A stretch of 38,169 nucleotides of DNA, taken from positions 18,567 to 56,735 of the forward strand of contig NZ_MUXV01000005.1 in NCBI RefSeq assembly GCF_002014975.1. The letters run 5' to 3'. The position numbers and the translations under genes were made by a program. The notes beneath the pieces were generated by a model that worked only from the letters and a program-made list of their open reading frames with translations, was not told the origin of the DNA and ran no database searches. The stretch comes from Moraxella bovis. GTDB lineage: Bacteria > Pseudomonadota > Gammaproteobacteria > Pseudomonadales > Moraxellaceae. The stretch's first letter is position 1; the number at the start of each line of letters is the position of its first letter. Below are positions 31,988 to 38,169 of this stretch, in pieces.

Positions 31988-34621
31988 TTAGGCAAGTTGT
32001 GCCACGCTGATTTTGTCTGATTTTTCGGTGTACTCGCTCATTTGGTCGAAGTTTAGGTAGTTGTACACTTCGGACTCCATAGACTCAAGTTTACCTGCAT
32101 ACGCCATGTACTCTTCAACGGTTGGCAGTTTACCAAGTACAGATGCCACAGAGGCAAGCTCAGCAGAGGCTAGGTATACGTTTGCACCTTGACCTAGACG
32201 GTTCGGGAAGTTACGAGTACTGGTCGAGACAGCGGTGCTGTTTGGTGCAATACGAGCTTGGTTACCCATGCACAGCGAACAACCAGGCATCTCAGTTCTT
32301 GCCCCTGCTTGGGCGTAGGTGTTGTAATAACCCTCGTCCATCAGCTGACGCTCATCCATCTTGGTAGGCGGTGCAATCCACAAACGAGTGGTTAGGCTAC
32401 CTGCTGGCACTTCGGCAAGGAGTTTACCTGCAGCACGGAAATGCCCGATGTTGGTCATGCACGAACCGATAAACACTTCGTCAATCTTGTCGCCCGCCAC
32501 TTCTGATAGCAATTTGGCATCATCAGGGTCGTTTGGACAGCATAGGATTGGCTCTTTGATGTCGGCAAGGTCAATCTCATACACTTTGGTGTATTCGGCA
32601 TCGGCATCGGCTGTTAGCAGGCTTGGGTTGTCTAGCCATTTTTGCATGTTCTCGGCACGGCGAGCTAGGGTACGAGCGTCGCCATAGCCCTCGGCAATCA
32701 TCCATTTTAGCATGACGATGTTAGAGCGTAGGTATTCGGCAACTTTCTCTTCTGAAACGGTAATCGCACAACCTGCTGCCGAGCGTTCAGCAGACGCATC
32801 AGACAATTCAAACGCTTGCTCAACAGTTAGGTCGTTTTCCATTTCGGTCAAGTCAATCTCTAAGATACGGCCAGAGAAGATGTTTTTCTTACCCTTTTTC
32901 TCAACAGTCAAGTCGCCTGCTTGAATGGCATAGTAAGGAATGGCGTGTACTAGGTCACGAAGTGTGATACCAGGTTGCATTTTGCCTTTGAACTTCACAA
33001 GCACCGACTCAGGCATATCCAGTGGCATCACACCCGTCGCAGCAGCGAACGCCACCAGACCAGAACCCGCTGGGAATGAAATACCAATCGGGAAGCGAGT
33101 GTGTGAGTCACCGCCAGTACCTACAGTATCAGGCAGTAGCATTCGGTTTAGCCATGAGTGAATCACACCGTCGCCTGGGCGTAGAGACACACCACCACGG
33201 TTCATGATGAAATCAGGTAGCGTATGATGAGTTACCACGTCAATCGGCTTAGGATAAGCTGCGGTGTGACAGAACGACTGCATCACTAAGTCAGATGAGA
33301 AGCCTAGGCAAGCCAAGTCTTTTAGCTCGTCACGAGTCATCGGACCCGTGGTGTCCTGACTGCCCACGGTTGTCATCTTAGGTTCGCAGTAGGTGCCGGG
33401 GCGAATGCCTTGACCTTCTGGCAGACCACATGCACGACCGACCATTTTTTGAGCTAGCGTGAAGCCTTTGCCTGTGTCGGCAGGTTGCTCTGGGGTGCGG
33501 AACAAGGTGGATGGTTCAAGACCTAACGACTCACGAGCCTTACTTGTCAAGTTACGACCTATGATAAGGTTGATACGGCCGCCAGCACGCACTTCGTCTA
33601 GTAGCACAGGGGTTTTTAGTTTGGATTCGGCAATTTGATTGCCGTCTTTGAATGCAGTAACAGTTGCGGTGGCATGGTCGATTTTTAGGGTAACTTCATC
33701 GCCCATATTCATGTCGGCAACGTCAATCTCAACAGGCAACGCTCCAGCGTCTTCCATGGTGTTAAAGAAAATCGGTGCGATCTTACCGCCTAGACACACA
33801 CCGCCGTCACGCTTGTTAGGGATGTGCGGAATGTCATCGCCAAAGAACCATAGCACAGAGTTGGTCGCTGATTTACGGCTAGAACCTGTACCCACAACGT
33901 CGCCCACATAGGCGACAGGATTGCCCTTAGCAATCAATTCTTTGATTTGGCTTAGAGGACCAACTTCCCCATTTTTTTCTGGGCGAATGCCATCACGCTC
34001 ATTTTTTAGCATGGCGTTGGCGTGTAGTGGAATGTCAGGACGGCTCCACGCATCTTGGGCAGGCGATAGGTCGTCTGTGTTGGTCTCGCCTGTTACCTTA
34101 AATACAGTAATGGTCATCTCGGTGGGGACTTCTGGACGATTTGTGAACCACTCGCCTTCCGCCCAAGACTGCAATACCGCTTTGGCGTTGGCATTACCTG
34201 CTTTGGCTTTTTCTTCTACGTCATGGAACGCATCAAAGACCAACAGCGTCTTTTTCAACGCTTCGGCTGCCAATCCGCCAAGCTCGGCATTGTCTAGTAG
34301 GTCAACCAATGGCGCAACGTTATAACCACCAAGCATCGTGCCTAGTAGATATACCGCACGCTCTTTGCTAACTAGTGGGGAGGTTGCTTCGCCTTTGACA
34401 ATGGCATTTAAAAAGGCAGCTTTGACATAGGCAGCTTGGTCAACCCCTGCTGGTACACGGTTTTCAAGCAAGTCCACCAAGTAGTCTTCTTCGCCTGCTG
34501 GTGGGTTTTTTAAAAGTTCAACCAAATCGGCGGTTTGGGCATCGGTCAATGGCTGTGGGGGTACGCCTAAGGCTTCACGCTCGGCAACGTGGGCTCTGTA
34601 TTCGGTTAGCATTTGCGACAT
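31988..34621 (-). CDS. acnB: Aconitate hydratase B
   Basis: The TCA-cycle enzyme that interconverts citrate and isocitrate with a [4Fe-4S] cluster. The true start is the ATG at 34621 (877 residues, MSQMLTEYRAHVAEREALG), with GGAGA 6 bases upstream. The longer frame to 34660 begins with a TTG. An N-terminal HEAT-like domain (~1-155) is followed by the swivel domain (TGETNTDDLSPAQDAWSRPDIP), then the catalytic core with QDTTGPMTRDELKDL. The cluster cysteines lie in GSCMTNIGHFRAAG and PGCSLCMGNQARI. AcnB homologues can also bind RNA as apo-proteins. A Fur-like box lies upstream. Confidence 0.97.
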   Translation of the reverse strand: MSQMLTEYRAHVAEREALGVPPQPLTDAQTADLVELLKNPPAGEEDYLVDLLENRVPAGVDQAAYVKAAFLNAIVKGEATSPLVSKERAVYLLGTMLGGYNVAPLVDLLDNAELGGLAAEALKKTLLVFDAFHDVEEKAKAGNANAKAVLQSWAEGEWFTNRPEVPTEMTITVFKVTGETNTDDLSPAQDAWSRPDIPLHANAMLKNERDGIRPEKNGEVGPLSQIKELIAKGNPVAYVGDVVGTGSSRKSATNSVLWFFGDDIPHIPNKRDGGVCLGGKIAPIFFNTMEDAGALPVEIDVADMNMGDEVTLKIDHATATVTAFKDGNQIAESKLKTPVLLDEVRAGGRINLIIGRNLTSKARESLGLEPSTLFRTPEQPADTGKGFTLAQKMVGRACGLPEGQGIRPGTYCEPKMTTVGSQDTTGPMTRDELKDLACLGFSSDLVMQSFCHTAAYPKPIDVVTHHTLPDFIMNRGGVSLRPGDGVIHSWLNRMLLPDTVGTGGDSHTRFPIGISFPAGSGLVAFAAATGVMPLDMPESVLVKFKGKMQPGITLRDLVHAIPYYAIQAGDLTVEKKGKKNIFSGRILEIDLTEMENDLTVEQAFELSDASAERSAAGCAITVSEEKVAEYLRSNIVMLKWMIAEGYGDARTLARRAENMQKWLDNPSLLTADADAEYTKVYEIDLADIKEPILCCPNDPDDAKLLSEVAGDKIDEVFIGSCMTNIGHFRAAGKLLAEVPAGSLTTRLWIAPPTKMDERQLMDEGYYNTYAQAGARTEMPGCSLCMGNQARIAPNSTAVSTSTRNFPNRLGQGANVYLASAELASVASVLGKLPTVEEYMAYAGKLESMESEVYNYLNFDQMSEYTEKSDKISVAQLA

Positions 34622-34655
34622 AGCAATTCTCCATGATAGTAGGTCATAAGTGCTT

Positions 34656-34674
34656 GACAATGATTTTCATTATT
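34656..34674. promoter_or_regulatory. Fur-box-like palindrome upstream of acnB
   Basis: GACAATGATTTTCATTATT matches 15 of 19 positions of the classical Fur box GATAATGATAATCATTATC. It lies 35-53 bases before the acnB start codon, where it could overlap the promoter. An AT-rich ACAATAATTATC continues the pattern on the right. Iron control of an Fe-S enzyme is plausible, but binding is inferred. Confidence 0.5.
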
Positions 34675-34870
34675 ACAATAATTATCAAGTGCCTAGACGT
34701 TGATTTTAAAGGCAATCTTGCCCAAATTTACTCTTTGTATGATAACCGAAAAATGACATATTTTCAAAAAAATATTTGCCATAGCCAACATTTTTTTAAA
34801 AAATACCACCCATTTGTCAGGGTTTGGCATTGGGTGTGATTTTGGCTTAGGCGACACGTGGAGCATTGGG

Positions 34871-35938
<1,068 letters not shown>

Positions 35939-37003
35939 ATGACCGTCCAAACTTATACCCCAATCCCCAAGCCCGCCCCCAAAAAAGCCATTCAGGGCGA
36001 AAAACTGCGTGGCTATGATAAAGTCGCTCGCATTCCCATTAAGGTCATTCCCACCGTAGAAACCCCCAAAAAGCCCGACTGGATTCGTGTCAAATTATCC
36101 AGCCCTGCCGAAGTTGAACGCATCAAATCCACCCTGCGTAGCCAAAAGCTCTACACCGTCTGTGAAGAAGCCGCCTGCCCCAACCTGCCTCAATGCTTTG
36201 GCGACGGCACGGCGACCTTTATGATTATGGGCGATATCTGCACACGCCGTTGTCCGTTTTGTGAAGTCGCCCACGGTCGCCCAAATCCCCTAGACACGGA
36301 CGAGCCACGCCACACCGCCGAGACAATTTTGGGGCTTGGGCTAAAATATGCCGTCATCACAAGCGTGGACAGAGACGACCTAAAAGACGGCGGTGCAGGG
36401 CATTTTGTGGAAGTTATCCAAGAATCCAAAGCCCTAAGCCCCAACTGCTTGATTGAAATTTTGGTGCCTGATTTTCGTGGACGTGAAAAAATCGCCATTG
36501 ACCTACTTGCTGAAACCGCCCCCGATGTCTTTAACCACAACATCGAGACCGTACCACGCCTATACAAGGCATTTCGCCCCGGTTCGGATTATACGCATTC
36601 TTTAAAGCTACTCAAAGACTACAAGGCACGCCGTCCCGATGTTGCCACCAAATGCGGATTTATGGTGGGGCTTGGCGAGACCGAAGAAGAAGTCTATGCC
36701 CTGCTTGACGACCTAAAAGCCCATGACGTGGACATCATCACCATCGGGCAATACCTAGCCCCAAGTAAAAACCACGCCCCTGTGGACAGATATGTCCACC
36801 CTGATGAATTTGCCCGCTATACCGAATACGGCAAAAAATTGGGCTTTTTTAACATCTGGGCAAATCCTATGGTGCGTTCAAGCTACTTTGCCGACCGCCA
36901 GTACTATGGCGAGCCTTGCCCACCACCTGTGCGTTCCGCCAAAGCGCTGGCACAAGAAAAACTCGCCAAGGCAGAAAGGGGCGAAAAGGTGGGGTGTTTT
37001 TGA
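35939..37003 (+). CDS. lipA: Lipoyl synthase
   Basis: A radical SAM enzyme that inserts two sulphurs into protein-bound octanoate. The 354-residue protein has both Fe-S sites. The auxiliary cluster is C75, C80, C86 ([12 protein letters not shown]). The SAM cluster is C101, C105, C108 (CTRRCPFC). [17 protein letters not shown], the SAM-binding [11 protein letters not shown], and the conserved C-terminal [11 protein letters not shown], whose serine ligates the auxiliary cluster, are all present. An N-terminal extension of ~35 Pro/Lys-rich residues is longer than in E. coli. The ATG has AGGC upstream. No lipB is in the window. The next gene starts 31 bases after its stop. Confidence 0.97.
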   Translation: MTVQTYTPIPKPAPKKAIQGEKLRGYDKVARIPIKVIPTVETPKKPDWIRVKLSSPAEVERIKSTLRSQKLYTVCEEAACPNLPQCFGDGTATFMIMGDICTRRCPFCEVAHGRPNPLDTDEPRHTAETILGLGLKYAVITSVDRDDLKDGGAGHFVEVIQESKALSPNCLIEILVPDFRGREKIAIDLLAETAPDVFNHNIETVPRLYKAFRPGSDYTHSLKLLKDYKARRPDVATKCGFMVGLGETEEEVYALLDDLKAHDVDIITIGQYLAPSKNHAPVDRYVHPDEFARYTEYGKKLGFFNIWANPMVRSSYFADRQYYGEPCPPPVRSAKALAQEKLAKAERGEKVGCF

Positions 37004-37034
37004 GTGGCAAAAGGGGAATTTTAAGGGTATGCAA

Positions 37035-37910
37035 ATGGATATTGACCAGTTGATGTATCAAGCGGTAAGCAAAAACAATGATAGCAACGAGTTAAAAGGC
37101 TTTATCCAAAGTCAGGGGGCAAGACAGTCTGCCAATGAGCATCTTGTGCCTGAGCAGTTGTTTGATGACCCAAACACCAAAGAAAAAGAAGTTGAAGGGG
37201 TGTCTGCGGTAAAAGCCATTCAAATCGCCCAAGAGCAGGGGCAAACGGTTTATACCATTACTCAAGAAAACTATAGTCAGATTATCCCAAAACTTAGCCT
37301 ATCTGCCAATGTGATGACGGATATCCGTGATAATGTGGCGGTAGGTCGTACGGTTACGGTGCATGAAAAGACGATTCATTATAAGGGCTGGAAAGGCTCT
37401 GGTTATATTATTATTGACCCACACACTGGCTCAGGGGCTTATCTTATTGATGGGGGAGCGAATGGGGGGTATCTAACAGGTGACAATGCTTCTATAATAA
37501 GCACATTAGCTTTAGCATATACAGATAGTAAGACTTTTTTGAGAGAAAAACCTTGGTTTTCTAAGTCACTTCTTGAAAAATATAAATTTAGTCAGGTTTC
37601 TAAATATATAGGTTTAGGCGGGCTATTACTCAATTTGGCTTATATTGCTAGTAAAGATGATTTATCAACAAATCAAAAATATTTCCAAGTATTCACTAAT
37701 ATGTTGGGATATGCATTAATTGCAAATATTGGAAATGCTATCATGTTAGCAACACCTTTATCTATTGGTATTGCTCTTTCTGTAGTTATGGCTCTAATTA
37801 TTTCCACATCTATTATATTAATAAATGATTTATATGGATTTAATATACGGATATATAGAAATAAATACAATATAAGTAGTGTTCTATATAACAAGGAAAT
37901 AGTTGTATGA
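37035..37910 (+). CDS. Orphan C-terminal module of a polymorphic-toxin-like protein
   Basis: The frame is open back into lipA, so I place the start at the ATG at 37035 (291 residues, MDIDQLMYQAVSKNND), 7 bases after AAGGG. Residues ~50-140 (SAVKAIQIAQEQGQTVYTIT, then SGYIIIDPHTGSGAYLIDGGANGG) match a segment that, from family knowledge, is common near the C-terminus of large secreted RHS/hemagglutinin-like toxins before the variable toxin part. The remainder (~145-291) is different: a basic stretch, then two strongly hydrophobic segments near 190-270, and AT-rich codons (many ATA). The end could be a membrane-active toxin domain. The large N-terminal carrier is missing. The stop overlaps the next start by 4 bases. 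Confidence 0.6.
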   Translation: MDIDQLMYQAVSKNNDSNELKGFIQSQGARQSANEHLVPEQLFDDPNTKEKEVEGVSAVKAIQIAQEQGQTVYTITQENYSQIIPKLSLSANVMTDIRDNVAVGRTVTVHEKTIHYKGWKGSGYIIIDPHTGSGAYLIDGGANGGYLTGDNASIISTLALAYTDSKTFLREKPWFSKSLLEKYKFSQVSKYIGLGGLLLNLAYIASKDDLSTNQKYFQVFTNMLGYALIANIGNAIMLATPLSIGIALSVVMALIISTSIILINDLYGFNIRIYRNKYNISSVLYNKEIVV

Positions 37911-38164
37911 TTATACTACTTATAGTACTAATACTCTCGGGTTTCTTAAGCCTTCAGATAGGTTTTATGATAATATTAGATTGCTCTTTCCTTTTTTTTC
38001 CAAAAACTGAAGGGAAAATCATAGAAAAACATATTGGCTCAAGAAATTTATCAAATATAGATACTATAATGGATAATTGGTATTTTTTATTTGTAACTTA
38101 TGAGTATAAAGTGCAAGAAGTTACTTATACATCTAGCAAATTAAATTTATTGGCTCTGGTCTAA
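37907..38164 (+). pseudogene. DUF3592-like membrane protein, truncated by a repeat at the window end
   Basis: ATGA overlap with the previous gene suggests tight coupling, as in toxin-immunity pairs. Residues 1-32 form a membrane segment (IILLIVLILSGFLSLQIGFMI). Then come FPKTEGKIIEKHIGSRNL and LFVTYEYKVQEVTYTSSKLNL, which fit DUF3592 proteins (a Y-x-Y strand after a TEGKI strand). The native frame runs into the repeat element at 38152. The last residues (ALV and a stop) come from the element. The immunity role is inference from position. DUF3592 itself has no proven single function. Confidence 0.55.
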
Positions 38165-38169
38165 AAAGT
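38152..38169. repeat. Left end of a MITE-like element at the window edge
   Basis: GGCTCTGGTCTAAAAAGT matches the left end of the copy at 26007-26138 (GGCTCTGGTTCAAAAAGT), two mismatches apart. It has the same orientation as the partial copy at 1-25. Confidence 0.75.

Noticed and set aside
33921..34325. A 134-residue plus-strand frame inside acnB
   Set aside because: Antisense to the AcnB N-terminal domain; long only because of codon bias in acnB.
36792..37034. Extension of the toxin-like gene back into lipA (start at 36792)
   Set aside because: The extra 81 codons are out-of-frame lipA sequence. The ATG at 37035 has its own AAGGG at the right distance.

Overview
The window looks like a chromosomal contig from a Moraxella-like gammaproteobacterium (family Moraxellaceae). 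The basis is an AT-rich sequence, a pilMNOPQ-aroK-aroB cluster divergent from a class A PBP, protein resemblance to Acinetobacter/Moraxella relatives, and many short inverted-repeat elements. No species can be named from sequence alone. Both window ends lie inside copies of one short repeat (1-25 and 38152-38169), so the window is probably an assembly contig broken at that repeat.

Layout. 1-2720: a conserved two-domain protein of unknown role, an 800-bp gap holding a repeat element and three perfect stem-loops, and a DUF4230 membrane protein. 2880-6882: proS and a Tat-exported M3 oligopeptidase, ending in an inverted-repeat element and a bidirectional terminator. 7029-10495, reverse strand: queF, a YadG/YadH-type ABC exporter and a metallophosphoesterase. 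10593-12670: cytochrome c5, tRNA-Arg(CCG), gloA and a beta-carbonic anhydrase. 12726-21234, reverse strand: the type IV pilus alignment and secretin operon pilM-N-O-P-Q, then aroK, aroB and a SPOR-like protein. ponA (PBP1A) runs divergently at 21502-24210. 24552-25907: glmU.

26146-27641 holds a broken gene. Its three reading-frame pieces join into one protein of about 500 residues with an EVE/PUA-like middle region and a PD-(D/E)XK nuclease domain at the C-terminus. It resembles a modification-dependent restriction enzyme and sits directly after pgpA. 27659-31199, reverse strand, is the classic ribE-nusB-thiL-pgpA cluster with one secreted-protein gene inserted. 31311-35587: a dedA gene with an in-frame TGA at codon 7, acnB behind a Fur-box-like sequence, and an AlkB-type dioxygenase. 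35939-38169: lipA, then an AT-rich pair that looks like an orphan polymorphic-toxin C-terminal module and a DUF3592 membrane protein. That pair is translationally coupled and cut off by the repeat at the window end.

Most of the window is housekeeping: cell wall (ponA, glmU), type IV pili, aromatic amino acids, riboflavin, thiamine, lipoate, queuosine and TCA cycle. The accessory signals are the repeat family, the decayed nuclease and the terminal toxin-like module.
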